Shown one piece after another: positions 24,256 through 55,720 of a stretch of DNA of 64,000 nucleotides. Positions within the stretch are counted from its first letter, which is position 1, and the number at the start of each line of letters is the position of its first letter. A program made the position numbers and the translations under genes. The notes below the pieces were generated by a model, which did not search any database, was not told where the DNA came from, and worked only from the letters and a program-made list of their open reading frames with translations. Origin of the DNA: Hirudinaria manillensis (Eukaryota; Annelida; Clitellata; Hirudinida; Hirudinidae); the NCBI GenBank assembly GCA_034509925.1, contig CM067532.1:2052642-2116641 (forward strand), in the 5' to 3' direction.

Positions 24256-25693
24256 CTACAGAGTAATTTCGCATATTGGACAAAGTAGAACAGAACAGGG
24301 ACAATCGTCCAGACCATAAAAAAACATCAATTGCATGCAATACGTCTTACGAACACCAAGAGAATTTGGTTCACCACGAATCCACGGCGTTGTATTACGA
24401 AGTGCTTGAGTTACATTTGCAAAAGGATTCCAGAGGAATGGTTGACGCACTTGATTCATGTAAAAACTAATGCCCGCGGTCCACATAGAAGAGAAAGGAG
24501 AAGCAGCTCCGCCTGTATGATAAAAAAAAAACATTATATACTTCTATTATGCTAAATTATCTTCTTAGAAATTCATTAATTGCTATCATGCTAAATTATC
24601 TTCTTAAATGACAATTTAGAAAGAGAAATCCGAAATGAAAAAAGATAAATATAATTTTATTGTAATAGATTCAAAGCTCGAGTTGTATAAAAACTGGAAG
24701 CTCAGACTGAGTGTCTTTATGTAAAAGTATATCAATGCTTCATCCAGATTGCTATCCAAGATGACAGGGTGGGACAGAGGATGCAAGTTATTGCAATGAG
24801 TCCTGGCCTCAGACCAATTCAAACTATCGCTGTTTAATCGCACGCACTTGTTGCCCTCAATTAAAAATTGAAAGCCACTGGGACAGTCTGTTAAAATATT
24901 TAAGATACGTGTAAAAAAAATGTAGTTGAAATTTAGGAAATAAATTAAATTTTATTTATTATATTGTATATTAAACTGATATTATAATTATTATTTAATG
25001 TAATATAATATATATATTATAACTTAAATAATTTATATATATTTATAATATTTAATATTTATATCTAACCGTTTGAATATTTGGAGAATCAACATGCAAA
25101 TTAATATTTCCATTCTAAATTATAGCAGTTAGAGTTGGCTTTCACATTTTATAAATATTATATTTATTTATATTTATATTTATTTTTTATTTACAGTAGA
25201 AATTAAAGACTAGATTAATAATTGTATTAGCTGTTTATTTACGATTTGTGTGAAGCATCCAGAGAATTTTACGAGTAACAACAAATAATTAGGCGAATTT
25301 AAGTTTAAAGACTTAATTCTAATTCTTAAAAATCAATACTTATTTGTTCGCAAACCAACCTGGGTACAACTGATATCCAGTGCAACCTCGTTTGACAACT
25401 GCGAAATCATAGCGAATGACATCCTTGTAAAATGAACAGAGACTTTTGAATCTGTCAAACTTGAAACTCATGCAAGTGCTTTGAAGACCGATTTGACAAA
25501 ATTTTAGACATTCAATTGAAGATCTAGATGATTTTTGAAGAATTGGAGTACTAATTTTGCATAATCTAATGGTTGAATTAGTTTTCTTTTGAATGCGAAA
25601 TGTTATTTCTCTTGATGGCTGACACAGGATTGGTATAACGCAAAAGATTATTGCACAGAACATGTACGTTGTACGTGCAGAAAAGCATTTCAT
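24256..25693 (-). CDS. Secreted PAN-C-type lectin with altered cysteine pattern
   Basis: Exons: 25693-25360, 24887-24708 and 24512-24256; 257 codons. The first ATG gives MKCFSARTTYMFCAIIFCVI; a second ATG at residue 11 would give a more compact signal peptide. The PAN domain has LCKIST, IECLKFC, STCMSFKFDRF, SLCSFY and RGCTGYQ. Exon 2: DCPSGFQFLIEGNKCVRL, SLNWSEARTHCNNLHPLSHP, ending KTL at a weak donor GTCTGA. Exon 3 begins SGAASPF after ATCATACAG, without the usual PRIC cysteine. Then come WTAGIS, FLWNPF, GEPNSL, YCMQL and LDDCPCSVLLCPICEITL. The extra cysteine in DDC may replace the lost one. EPN is intact. The frame and lengths fit the family exactly, so it is probably functional. Confidence 0.82.
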
Positions 25694-25791
25694 TTCTTCT
25701 GTAGTCCGTTTCCTGATAAATTATATTTTTAAAAGAAATCGACTTTTAATATAAATATCGACAAAATGGCCATTTTTATGGAACTTCCGTA

Positions 25792-25799
25792 CCTTTATA
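25792..25799 (-). promoter_or_regulatory. TATA box, lectin gene at 24256-25693
   Basis: Minus strand ATATATAAAGG about 100 bp upstream of the first ATG. No CACCTG is next to it. Confidence 0.55.
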
Positions 25800-26853
25800 T
25801 ATGCAATTGAGTCACACTTTTTTACGCGATTGGTCGTCAGGAAAATAAATATAAATTATGATCTTTTGGCTTGAAATTGATATTATATTATATTATTTTA
25901 TGAAAAGAAATTAATTTTTATGTCTTTTTATTGTCGAAAAACAGTTGAAAAGAATCGTTTAGAAATTAGAAGTCAAAAGGATAGGAATAGCCTTAAAACT
26001 TAAAGGAAAAATCTCCCTCTGGCGGTCATCCTATTAACAAATATTTGAATTTTTGTATGTTTCAAACAAATAATTACATAAAAAGGCACAAATTTTATTT
26101 TATTAAAGAATTTAAGATGACTTGAAATTAAATTATTTTTTAAATACGACCCCGTTGTCAAATCATATTTCGCTTTATGCTAAAAAATTATTCTACGGAC
26201 CAAGTTGTATTTTAATTAATATGGACCCATCATGCTTTCTGTTTTATTATTTAGTATAGAATTAAACATTTTATTTTCAATTGATTATCATTTATATTTA
26301 CATTCAATTATATTATTTATTAATTTATATTTATTTGTTCTTTAGCAAGGACAAAAACTTTGATTTTGGTATATGAAAGCAAAACATGAAAATACGATTA
26401 TGCCAGACTTTAACTGACTTTATTCAGTTATCATTAAATAATTAACTATGAATAAATATCTGTCACCATCGCGATATTAAGAACGCCAGGTACTTAAACT
26501 CCATCAAGCGTGGAACATCTCACAGTCTCTCGAACGTGTTATTAAATTTAATTCCAAATTAATGTTAATTTAATTTATTTATATTTTTACTTATTTTAAA
26601 AGAACTTACTTTATGAGAATATTCATGTTATTTGGAAACTAAACAAGTTTAAATTAGGTTGAAAGGTACGTGGTCCATTTCAAACAAGGATAATGAGTCG
26701 TAAGTTTATTTTTCAAAATTCAATAAAACTGAAAATGTAACTTTTTATATTGTCAATTAAGCTTGTCAGGAGAAGAAGAAATTCTTTTCACAACACGACA
26801 AAAATATTTCACGTCTCTAAAATTCCAGAAGCACTTGAAATCCCAGCAACGAC
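25800..26853. other. Intergenic DNA with no recognisable gene
   Basis: AT-rich. A minus-strand AATAAA near 26707-26712 could be the polyadenylation signal of the gene at 26854-27180. Confidence 0.4.
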
Positions 26854-27180
26854 TCAAAGCATAGCAGCGTTTGGAATCTCTTCCAAAATAGCCTTTGCAA
26901 ATTCTTGTGGAGGTCTGGCAGCCAGAATGCCAGGATATTTTAACAACTGCTCCGTCGTTGGAGTTTCGTTGACGTAAAATATGATCTTCCAGAATTCAAT
27001 GGTGTCCTTCATCTTGTCCAGTTTGCTCATGATTTTCTTGTAAAGTCTCAAAGCAGGTGAGATCTTGTCGAGAAGTTTTGAGACGCAGTGATCCTCAGGT
27101 TTTACCTTGAACTGGTCTTTGTCGACAGTAGATTCCACGGCAGCGAGAAGTAGCACAAATGTCAAAAGTGCTTTCAACAT
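26854..27180 (-). CDS. Small secreted protein of unknown function, 108 residues
   Basis: A single-exon frame from ATG 27180 to TGA 26854. Residues 1-17 (MLKALLTFVLLLAAVES) are a textbook signal peptide. The mature part is about 90 residues, lysine- and glutamate-rich, largely helical in character (for example LLDKISPALRLYKKIMSKL), with one cysteine near residue 32 and one N-glycosylation site (NET). Composition is more GC-rich than the surroundings, which supports real coding. A TATA-like TATTTAAG (minus) lies near 27247-27255, about 70 bp upstream. I do not recognise the family; a lone cysteine suggests either a dimer or a helical bundle without disulfides. It sits next to the lectin array in the same orientation but shows no homology to it. 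Confidence 0.7.
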   Translation of the reverse strand: MLKALLTFVLLLAAVESTVDKDQFKVKPEDHCVSKLLDKISPALRLYKKIMSKLDKMKDTIEFWKIIFYVNETPTTEQLLKYPGILAARPPQEFAKAILEEIPNAAML

Positions 27181-27190
27181 ATCTGTAGAA

Positions 27191-30100
27191 TATTCTCTGT
27201 AAACTATGATTCTCTAGTCGGACCGAAATGACCTCAACCGAGTGCTCTTAAATAGATATTGATTGCATGTATCGCCGTTCAATTGAAATTCGAAATTTGC
27301 ATTCACGAAACGAAGCTATTTCATTGCTTAAAATTGATTTTTAATGATTTTCTTGTTAATAAATAAATAAAAATTTAAAAAAAAAAACAACGCCGAAAGC
27401 CATGAAAATGAAACGCAATATAAAAAAAAAGTCGAATGAAATTCCAAATTAAGTTTCATTTGTTAATCACAGCTGGAAATTGCATATTGTTTCTTATCTC
27501 ACGTGCTGACCAAATAATTGCTTGAAACGGATACATAATTAAATTAAAAGAATTTCTATTTTTTTTTGTTTTTTAATATATTTAATTTTAAAATTTTGCT
27601 GAGAAAAAAATAGTTTAATTTTTCAATTTTCAATTTTCCTCCAATCCGATTTGACCTGATAAACAAAAATATTCAATTTTTTTTTCAAATGATTTCTGAC
27701 TTTAATAAGATTATTATTGATCATTATTGATCGACGTCCGCAAATCCGGACTTCCATCGTATTTGCCTAATCTCCCCGATTCATGCACCATCACGAGGTC
27801 ACCGAGTTCACTGAACTGAAATTACACCTTCATTGCAAAGTAAAAATTCATAATTCGTAAATACGAATCGTCTTGGACGTCTAATTTCTCTCAAAATGCT
27901 TTCAATATGCCTTCTGAACGACTCCGTTATGGTTACAACAAATTGATCGATGACATCGTAAAGGAATTCATTACAAAGGAGTAAATTTTCTTTATTACAT
28001 TTATTACAAATAACGTTTTAACCAGATCAGATAACGTTAAACCAAACGCATTACATTTACAAGTCGTAATTTATTAATAGTTAACTAATAGTTTCATATC
28101 TTTAAGCTTTGAATCTGATAATTAACCAGATTCATTCATTCTGATTCCAAGAGTCCAACAACTGCGCAACAAGAATAAATGAGTTTTGTTTGGTAAACAG
28201 CACCAGTGAGGATTTAAAAAAGCTTTAAAATCCAACTCCAATCATTTGTTTACTTTTCCTTCGAGGTTGGAGGTAAACCTTCCGATTAGTTCAGAAATAA
28301 ATTACTTCTGAGCAAACTTGGATTTCTACAAAAAGGTAATTTGTAGCTTCTATTTTCAATATCTATATCTATATCTATATCTATATCTATATCTATATCA
28401 ATATCTATATCTATATTTTCAATATCTATTTCTATATTTTTATTTATTTTTTCTCAAAAAGAGATTATCATATATTATAAATCACAAATAAGGTACACTG
28501 AAAATCGTGATAAAAAGCGTCCTTATAGGACAATAAATGGAACAAGCAAAAGGCAAAATACTTCCTTGGAATTCTGGAACCTACGAATAGCATCAAAGAA
28601 ACGCAAATTAGGTTCATATTAGCTTGATACATCCTCAGAAGCACTTTTTGGAATTTAATGATAGGTGGCCATTGCCAGTAAGTTGTTTGTCTATATTATA
28701 ATGTAAAATATCAAGTTTAAATACACTATAATTGAAAATAATTAATATTATATTTTAATGTAATTAAATTTGATTTATAATTTATAACATTGAATCGGAT
28801 CTATTCTTATAAATGAAAAAATAATATTAATTCTTTTAATATGAAATTCTTTTAAATTAATTTCCAGATTATTCTAGGTTTTGTTCCATAATCGGATTTT
28901 TATAACCGTTTAGAATGTTTTATTATAAGCCGGGAGCATTAAATTGTTGGTATTGTTTCCTGCATTTTTTAATTAATTGGCAAATATTGCAAAATACGAC
29001 AAAAAATAAGAATTACAAAAGTTTAAAGAAATTTGTTGGAAACCTATTAAGGTGGTTTTAATCATTTGAGGCACATTCAGGTAAAGGTTTTCTACTTTAA
29101 AAAAAATTTTTTTAAATTTTCATTCAAAATGACATTGGAATGGAACACAACTTATTGCAATTTTCCTCGAAAATTATCCAAAATTCGAGACAAGGCTGAA
29201 TCAAAGCCTTACATGGTTTCATAAAAATTTGTGCGGATTTGTTTTTGTTTGTGTTATTGTATCTGCACATAATATTTATATTTCAATTATTATTGCTTTG
29301 CATTGGGCTTCCTAAACTGAACGCCACAATTTTGAATATTGAGTAATATTCTATGAATTACATGAAAATGATGGTCGAATTGCGATGAAATCAATCGAAA
29401 GTTATACGAAAATTTTTATTAAGCAGATTGTAAATGTATTAAAGATAATTTATAAAGTGTTAATTTATTTGTTCATATTTTTAACCAAAGAATATGCTTT
29501 GGTTGGGGTATTAATGGTATTCCTTGGGACACATATATCGGACGCGTGTCTCCGTGCGAGAATATATATAAAACAAAAATGAACTCCAAGCATTACTTGG
29601 AAGATTCAAATCTCTTCTGAGATGATGTTTGCATTTATTTTTGAATAGCAATTTTATTGTTCTTAAATGAACGTCTGATTGCTGACCATTGTTCGAGATG
29701 TTTATCTTGGGAATGATGTTCTTTAAATGTCACTGAGATTCGTCACGAATCTGACTGACATTTGACTTCGCATCAGACTGTGTGTTGTTGTTGCTGCACG
29801 AATGACAGATTTTTAAGATAAATTCCATCCCACGCGAGGTCATCCATCCTCTTCTGAACGTTTTCTCGCCAATCTGCTCAAAGGTGAGACCTTTTTTATG
29901 TCGAAATTTATCAAAAACGTGATCGATCAATGGTTTTTTTTTATTTCCGGTCGTAAAAGCAGACTAAAATATCTTGATTTATCGGAAAATGTTATTTAAA
30001 AGTTATTTGATTTATTTCTATTTGAAACCGAGTCTTTCTGAGCCATGCATTTTTCCTTATATTTGTCATTTGAGGTCCGTACAACTTGAATGATAAAGTG

Positions 30101-32440
30101 AAACGAACCATGAGACGCATTCAATATTCCACGTATGATTTGTCACCGATCCTCCCACTGCTATTCAGATACTTTGACTCGCATTAACTTCAGATTGTCA
30201 CTGCAGTTGCTATTATTTTGAATATTCTTTTTCTACTATTGAAACTGTAAGAAATTATTAAGAGTATTATATTATATAATAATATATTACTAAATTATTA
30301 TTCTTTTTTATTATTTTTTGTTAAAATCAACTTAATTTCTCTCGGACTTTTTTCTCTTATTCTCGTGCTAACTTTGAAAACGTTGATAACCAAAAGCGGC
30401 AATTTGTCTGAAAGTCACACCGGCTAATTGAGACATGCGTTCTCAGCTTGGTAATGTTAATCTAATTTTCATCCAATTTCTGCACTCGTTAAAAAGACTT
30501 GTAATTGAATGAAAAGTCAGAATTTCTGCTTCTGCTTTTTTGCTCGAGAATTTTGCTCCGGAAGTTGACTGGAAAAATTGGAAAAACTGGAAACATTGTG
30601 AGCAGGATTGTCATCTTCCTCGCCCTTAATTATACGAACTTTGATTTGTGAATCTTTGGATCGAACTGAGACCGAAATCTGAGAACATAAAGAATGTTAA
30701 TGGTTTCAAATGAACGGGATAAATTTAAATTTTCATTAAATTAATAATCAACTCTTTCTTTTTTTTTTAAAGAGTTGCAGTGTTTTTATTTTTATTTTTA
30801 TGGTTTTTAAAAATAAAGACGCAAAATATTGACGAGGATATTTTCAGCTTGCATTCGATTTAAGCCTCAGAAATAAGGCCCGACAAAGCAGTGTTTATGC
30901 CTCTCCGATAAAGGAATTCTCACTTGTCTGCTCGTGGATTGTAAAAAAATCGAGTAGCTTTCAAGTACTGCTGCAGGAACAGAATGGCAAACAGGATCTT
31001 TGAGGATAAGGAAGGATAAATTGTCCTAAGATTCGAAGAGAAGCCTTCATTACGAATCCTTAACCCAGTCCCGTCTCTTACTTCGACTGGTTTGGAAATG
31101 TTCGTCTGGATTTCCGTCCTAAGGACTTGCTTGATGAAGATTTATACTTGCTGATACAAATAAAAGTCTTTATAAAGACGAAGTAATTCTTTCCACGAGA
31201 CATCCTGTTGAAATATCACGATGGAAGACAAAAAAAAGGTTTTAATTGAGCTGAGTCACTTAATGCCGGTGCATTAATTCAGTTCTCCTCAATGTACCTT
31301 GCAAACGTCCTACCAATCGATCAATTAACCGACTACAAATCCGGAAAATCCAACAAATCCGCCAAACGGATTCTCTGCTGGAAATGGAGTGACTTCGTGT
31401 ATTTAAGATCAAAATAGCGATGGTAAGTAATTTGACAAGACAAACTGCTACTTCGGACTCAATTTTCTTTAATGAATTTTTGTGTGATTTCTTATTTTCT
31501 TAGCTTCACCACCTTTTTAAAATGCATTTTAATTATTTTTCTCCGTTATTTTTTGTTCGAATTTCGTTTGAAATTTTATAAAAAGTTTATAAAATATTAA
31601 ATATAACTTCTTTGAATAATAAAAACAATTTTTTTAATAATTTGGTTTCCAATTAATCTGAAAACTTACGTTTTTAAATAATGCCGGTCGGCAATAACAA
31701 CTCCTTTAATCAAGAATTTAATCAAAAAGCTAGAACGCAGTATACTAGGTCCGACAGGCAAACTGTTTTTTACTGATTTTTTAATAATAATTTAATTATT
31801 TTTTAAATAAACATTCTACCTTTAAATATGACCTGTCATTTTTAACGGAATTAATGTTTCAGGGATCGAAACCATGAAGTGGTTTAAAGGTCATTTGATA
31901 ATTTTCTGAAGTAATTTAATAAATTTAAATTTAATTAAAATAAAATATCGGTTTCGTTTTCGAAATTGAAAATTTTTCTTTGTTCATCAGAGGAAAATTG
32001 AAACATTTTCTGGACTTAAAAAGAATAAGGAATTAAAAATGTATTAATAATAATAATAAATTAACAATAATAATAATAATAAATTATTATAAATAATTAA
32101 TGTAATATAATATATTAATTATATATAATATATTAATAATTACAGTTCAGAGAGAGACACAGTCTGAATTTATGGCTTTACCTAAAACCAACTTCGGAGC
32201 TGCGAAAATAACCCTCGTCAGGCTTTCCAGTAAAATATTCAGTATTTTCTGGAGTTATTCCAGAAATAATAATACCAATAATAATATTATTTTTAATTGT
32301 AATATATAATATATTGTTATTATTATTTATATTATTTATTATACACATTTTTCCTTCTTCTTCTCGGTCTCACAGCCGGTGATGAATGAATGCTGAGTAC
32401 TACCAGTGCTCTCAGCGATTCATCCAAGTACTTTCCGAAG
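27191..32440. other. Intergenic AT-rich DNA
   Basis: No convincing gene. Frames at 29385-29582 (plus) and 29930-29730 (minus) are short and have no recognised motif. Runs of T and simple AT repeats are frequent. Confidence 0.4.
28359..28440 (+). repeat. (ATATCT)n hexanucleotide repeat
   Basis: About ten units of ATATCT with a few interruptions, ending in ATTTCTATATTTTT. Confidence 0.9.
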
Positions 32441-32441
32441 A

Positions 32442-32476
<35 letters not shown>

Positions 32477-32480
32477 CATC
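32441..32480 (+). repeat. (ATT)n microsatellite
   Basis: About 12 ATT units followed by ATC and GTT units. Confidence 0.9.
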
Positions 32481-32699
32481 ATCATTGTTGTTGTTGATGC
32501 TGTTCTTGCATCAATAGTTGGTATATTTTTGTAAGCCAATTATCGTACATTGGTCTCTTAAATCACATCATAAAATATTTTTCGTATTCGTTTAGAAAAG
32601 AATTTTTTTGTGATTTATTTTCATAATTGGATCTCTGTTTCATTGAAACCACGAGACGACGTCTCCAGAAGATTTATCGTCCGAGAGTAGGAACAATTA

Positions 32700-32790
32700 A
32701 ATGACGAGAAGGGTCGGCTAATTAGTAATAAACATTAATTATGCTAATGAGCCAATTGGTTATTCATGAGACGACCTCATTAAGATTACT
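32700..32790. promoter_or_regulatory. Homeodomain/POU-type motif cluster, copy 1
   Basis: Contains GGCTAATTAG, AATTATGCTAATGAG (POU octamer-like ATGCTAAT next to TAATGAG), CCAATTGG, ATTCATGAG and CCTCATTAAG within 90 bp. The 15-base string at 32737-32751 recurs exactly at 59177-59191. Enhancer function is only inferred. Confidence 0.35.
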
Positions 32791-33218
32791 GATACATATT
32801 TGATTAATAATAATAATTTAATGTTTCCTTGTCGAGTCAAACCGCACTTGGAATTAAATAATATGCATGACGAGTTTATTTTTCAATTAATAACTATCAA
32901 TAATAATAATAATAGTAGTAATAATAATAATAATAATAATTAATATTTTTTCATAATAATTATAATAATTATTATTATTATTAATATTGGTTTTATTGCG
33001 CTAAGCATTTGAAGTTTTGATGGACCACCATCGCAGAAAATGAGGCCAAGATGGCGCAGTTGGACGGACCTGAGCAGATGCTTCCTGAAAGCATCTTAAT
33101 TGTTACTACTCCATTAAGTCATCGTCGTCATAGCAACAACAACATCATGGTAATCGTTATCGTTATCGCAATCACTGCCATCATCATTATGTTATGCTTT
33201 TATGTTTTTCTTGTTATT

Positions 33219-33360
33219 CAACATCATCATCATCATCATCATTACCATCATCATCGTCGTCGTCGTCATCGTCGTCATCATCATCATCATCATCATCGTC
33301 ATCGTCGTCGTCGTCATCATCATCATCATCATCATCGTCATCGTCGTCGTCGTCCTCCTC
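33219..33360 (+). repeat. Compound (CAT)n/(CGT)n microsatellite
   Basis: Alternating CAT and CGT runs, 140 bp, with a repeated inner order. It produces long false frames of His/Arg, Ser and Ile/Val in all three plus frames. Confidence 0.9.
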
Positions 33361-34034
33361 ATTCCTGCTCGCGCACGGAATCCAAACTGCCAGTGCCTGA
33401 GTTAGGCGTCGCGATAAATTGAGAAAGATTTAGGACGGGCACTTGTTTTGGCGGGCTTGTATTCGGCAGACGATTTAAAGCCTCTGCGATGTTACATGAG
33501 AATGGCGGAGAGACTGAATTACAAGCAGATTTTTTTTTCTTTTTTAAGATTTTTTTTAGAAAATATTTTTAAAACATTTATCCGATTAACCTTACTTAAT
33601 CAGACATTTCTCGATTTAAATGAAAACAGTTTATTTATTAATAATTAATTGGTAATATCGGTTGTTGTTGTTGTTGTTGAGATTTAATAAAGCGATCAGC
33701 AATATTTATAATTGTATTTATTTATTTTAAACTGCTAACATTTCATTAATTATTTATTAATCGATTAGAAATACCGTAAGAAATTGATTTATTTCGATAT
33801 CTGGAAATCATGTTTTGAAATTATTATTTTAAATCGGTTGAAACTTATTTTGTCATTTGTTATAATTCCTCATTTGCTACCATCAACCACGTGATCCCTT
33901 ACTTCCGGCTCAAAGGTCATTTGGGGTGATCTCGTTCAGCAAAATAATGGATCATGGTCGGACAATTGCTGAAGAGATTAATGGCTTTAAGCTCACCAGA
34001 TGGCATTCCGTGCGCACATTCCATCCTAGTGCGG

Positions 34035-34135
34035 AACGTCATCGTGTCATCATCATCATCGTCATCATCATCAACACCATCATCATCATAGTGGTGATGA
34101 TCATCGTCATCATCATCATCATCAACGGGAATTTC
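34035..34135 (+). repeat. Imperfect (CAT)n microsatellite
   Basis: ATC/GTC-rich tract. A shorter mirror tract (GAT)n lies at about 34260-34310. Confidence 0.85.
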
Positions 34136-34839
34136 ATCGTCGTTTTCTTCTTCTAAAATTATAACCATCACTACCAACAATTGTTCATGTCATTGTTAAT
34201 TTCTTCACAACGATTTATTTCAACAGCTAAAGTACCGAAGTAATTCCACTGATGATTATGACGATCTGATGATGATGATGATTTTGATGACTATCATCAT
34301 AATCATAATCACGTTTCGTTCGCAAAGTTGTTGAAGCAATTTTTTTAATTTAAATTCTGGATTCCAAGGTTTAAAATCTTGAAAGCACTGGTCCAAACTG
34401 ATTAAGTCACAGCTAAATATTTTTAAATTTAAATTTTTATCCAAATAAAACAAAAATGTCTTTGAAGAATTTATTTTCTTCACATAGAATTATTTAAGCC
34501 TTTAAAAAGTGAAAACGAAAGTGTTGTATTTCCGCTTCTCCAATTTTTCCGGACACGGCTTTTGACGGGTCAAGACTTTTCAACATGTTAAATCGACTGA
34601 ACGAAGAGGAAATGAAGTCAGAGAGATTTGGTTCACACCGATGCATCTTCTTGTGTCCTTTGAACTCGCATCCACGGCAAATGATCGGCCTTCTGATTGT
34701 CTAAAAGCATTATAAAATCCCAAGACGCAAATTTCTTAAAACGTAAATTTTTCGAAATAAAATTTGTTTGTCTAAAATTAATTATTTTTAAAATGAAATA
34801 AGATATAAAATAAGATAACAGATTCGTCAAGGTCTTTCA

Positions 34840-35040
34840 GACAGAGCGGGCAAAAAGACAAGTTTTTTAAAGGAATTCCAGATTTCAAACGAAACCAAAC
34901 GGGATTTTCCAGCTTGAAGAAGACATTCATCAACTGCTTCCTCTTGTTGTCCGAGAAAACCCCAAAGTGATAATTCCCCATTCCCCACAATACCCCCCTC
35001 CACCAATACTCTTAGATGTCTGCAAAGAAATTTTGAAAAC
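34840..35040 (-). other. Possible isolated exon, frame unclear
   Basis: About 200 bp of above-average GC. On the minus strand it is bounded by a TTTCTTTGCAG acceptor-like site at about 35030. Two frames stay open for 60 or more codons, one with SFCPLCLKDLDES and one with VEGGIVGNGELSLWGFLG. I recognise neither. It could be an exon, an old repeat or chance. Confidence 0.25.
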
Positions 35041-35399
35041 AAAAACTGTCCACGTGCAGGAACCGCAAGAGAATAATCTCAGAAAGTCCGACAAACTGAC
35101 ATGAATTAGAGCGATTGTTTTGCAAAACAAACATGAAAAATGGCCGGTTAAATTCTTTTAATAGTTTTTATTTCCTTTTTAAAGAAATTATTCAATTATT
35201 TAAACGTAGAGGAGCTTCCGGCGACTGCGGTGAAATTTATTTGTAGTTTTGAAACGAATGGTTTCAGATTGTTGGCAGGATAAATTAAGAATTTGCCCAA
35301 TGAGATTGTTGCGATTGGGGTGATGTTCGACATTGAAGGAATTTGCAAAAAGAGAAATATAAATATTTATATTTACTTTCGTTTTTTCGCTTGCATCTG

Positions 35400-35505
35400 T
35401 AGACGACGTGAAGTCCCTTATAACCACTCGGCCATTCATGTAGCGCCACATCCCGAGGGCGATTGTTAAAGTGCAGACTGGGTTTCTGACGCGACACATA
35501 AGATC
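35400..35505 (-). mobile_element. SINE-like fragment related to 19230-19372
   Basis: Minus strand: GTCGCGTCAGAAACCCAGTC followed by CCTCGGGATGTGGCGCTACA. It matches in order the box B-like stretch, the central CTTCGG and the GGCGCTATATGAA tail of the copy at 19.3 kb. Directly after it lies TGGCCGAGTGGTTA, a good pol III box A, perhaps the head of a second unit. Confidence 0.4.
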
Positions 35506-35691
35506 GTTGTTGTTGTTGTTGTTGCTGAGGCGTTTTTATTACCTTTTATTTTTAAATTTTTAAATCTTGACGAGAAACAGGATATTCTCAGCAAGTTAAT
35601 GTTATAAACCGCTCTATTAAGGTAACGGAATGGTTACTGAATAAAACCGAATAATAAGCGTAGCATTCATCCAACCTCGTGGTTATTATTG

Positions 35692-36048
<357 letters not shown>

Positions 36049-36721
36049 CTTGAGTAAGATTATGGCTGTTTAAAAAATATAAGCTTTAAAAAGGAATGAC
36101 AGCTTTTTCCAAAAATAAGAAATTGCATCCACGATCAGGTTTCATGAACGGATTTGTTGCTTATTCTTTAAAAGTCATTTATTCGAGAAATTACATTTTT
36201 CTTGGAATTAAAATAATTTTTGTTCCAAATTCTCAACAAAAAAAAAACAAATTCGTGATGAAATTTGAACGTAAAATGATATGATTTTCTCTCGTTTTTC
36301 CAACGAATTATTAAAATTGGTCCTTGCTTTTCACAGACCGAGTGGGATTTCAAGATTATATTAGTTTAATTATATTATATTAGTTTAAATTTACTTAAAT
36401 ATAATTTTATTTGCTTTACGTTTTTATATTTTTGCCTGTTAGTAATGTTCTCAGCTCAGTACATACTACTGTTTTTTAGCAGGTTTGTATAGTTATTAAT
36501 TCATCACATTACATTGTTATAATAAGAAATTAGTAATAAAAATAATTTAACAAAATATTTTAAAAATATATTCTATTCATACGTTTGAATGGAAAAAGGA
36601 TTTGACGAGCAAGGACTGACGGATTAACGGATACGAGCGGGAATTTCGAGAGGAAAATTATGATAGAGTGCTCGAGGCTAATAATAATCGCAATAACTTT
36701 CCTACTGTAATTGATTAAATA

Positions 36722-36748
36722 TGATTACTATTATTAGTATTGTTATTA

Positions 36749-36780
<32 letters not shown>

Positions 36781-36785
36781 TATAA
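36722..36785 (+). repeat. (ATT)n microsatellite
   Basis: ATT/GTT tract. The reverse pattern (AAT)n follows at 37055-37130. Confidence 0.85.
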
Positions 36786-37075
36786 TAAATTTCTAGTAGT
36801 AGATAATTATTATTAATATTTTTTGAAATACGATTTGTATTTTCATTAAATTATCAAGTCCTCACTTAACTTCAACGATTTGGATTATTTTTATTATAAT
36901 AATTGAATTCCTTTGTGTATCGATGAGAATTAAAGGTTTAAATATTTAACTTATAAAATTGAAAATATTATTATATTTTATATTTATTGCTAAAATATTA
37001 TGTTTATGTATTCTTTAAGATTTTGTTAAAGTTTTAATAAAAGTTTAAAAAAATAACAATAATAACAATAATAAT

Positions 37076-37110
<35 letters not shown>

Positions 37111-37824
37111 TAATAGTAATAATAATAACTAGGTCATTTATTAAGCGCCCTAAGAGTTAGCGTCATTTATTACAATTTGAGGACATCCAATCAATTTAAT
37201 GCATTTTTCAGAGTCTTATAAATGAGTTCATAAAGTATTTAATTTAAACAAAAAATTTAAAAAATCAATCGCAAACGAAGACTTTGAATTCACTTTTCAT
37301 GTTTTTAGACTCATTGCAAGCATAAAAAATTTCGCTGTCAGAAAAAAGGTCGGAAATTAAATTTACAAACAACAAATTTCGAAATAAGGCGAAGATGAAT
37401 CTATTGGCCACCTATGTTGAGCGTTTCATAAGTCATGATAGCCCTCCCACCTGTACCCTAAGAGGGTTTAAGAGGGCCTGCAGACATTCATCATGCGGCG
37501 TATTAGGGACTTGCAATATAAAATGAAAGCGTTCTCCATTACGAAGAGAATCGAGCTTAAATTTTTCAGCATATTTTCCTAAAAGTCCCACAAAAAAATT
37601 TCAAAACTGACGACGAATTTTCTCTTAGCGACCCATTCATACGCTCAATAAATCTTCTGACCGAAATTCGTCTCCTGTTCAAACAGACACCTTGAATAGA
37701 TAAAGTTATGACCTCACCGTGAATATTTCATGTCCTCCTGAATTGAGTCTGCACTGACAGAAGTTCATAATTTCAGGACTTGCCAAACTAAAAGAACTTT
37801 GAGACAAAATAGAAAAGGCAAAGG

Positions 37825-54870
<17,046 letters not shown>

Positions 54871-54929
54871 TCTGCCCAGGATGCCGATGTGCTGGACAAG
54901 AATGGTTGACTTTCGTCTGACATGACAAA

Positions 54930-54937
54930 AAATAAAC
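54930..54937 (+). terminator. Polyadenylation signal of the GPCR gene
   Basis: AATAAA about 60 bp after the stop codon, followed by T-rich sequence. Confidence 0.5.

Positions 54938-55719
<782 letters not shown>

Positions 55720-55720
<1 letters not shown>

Noticed and set aside
33051..33422. Plus-strand frame starting MAQLDGPEQMLPES with a His/Arg-rich end
   Set aside because: Most of it is translation of the CAT/CGT microsatellite. The first 50 codons look a little more protein-like and the ATG context (AAGATGGCG) is good, but it equally fits a YY1-type motif and no partner exon is visible.
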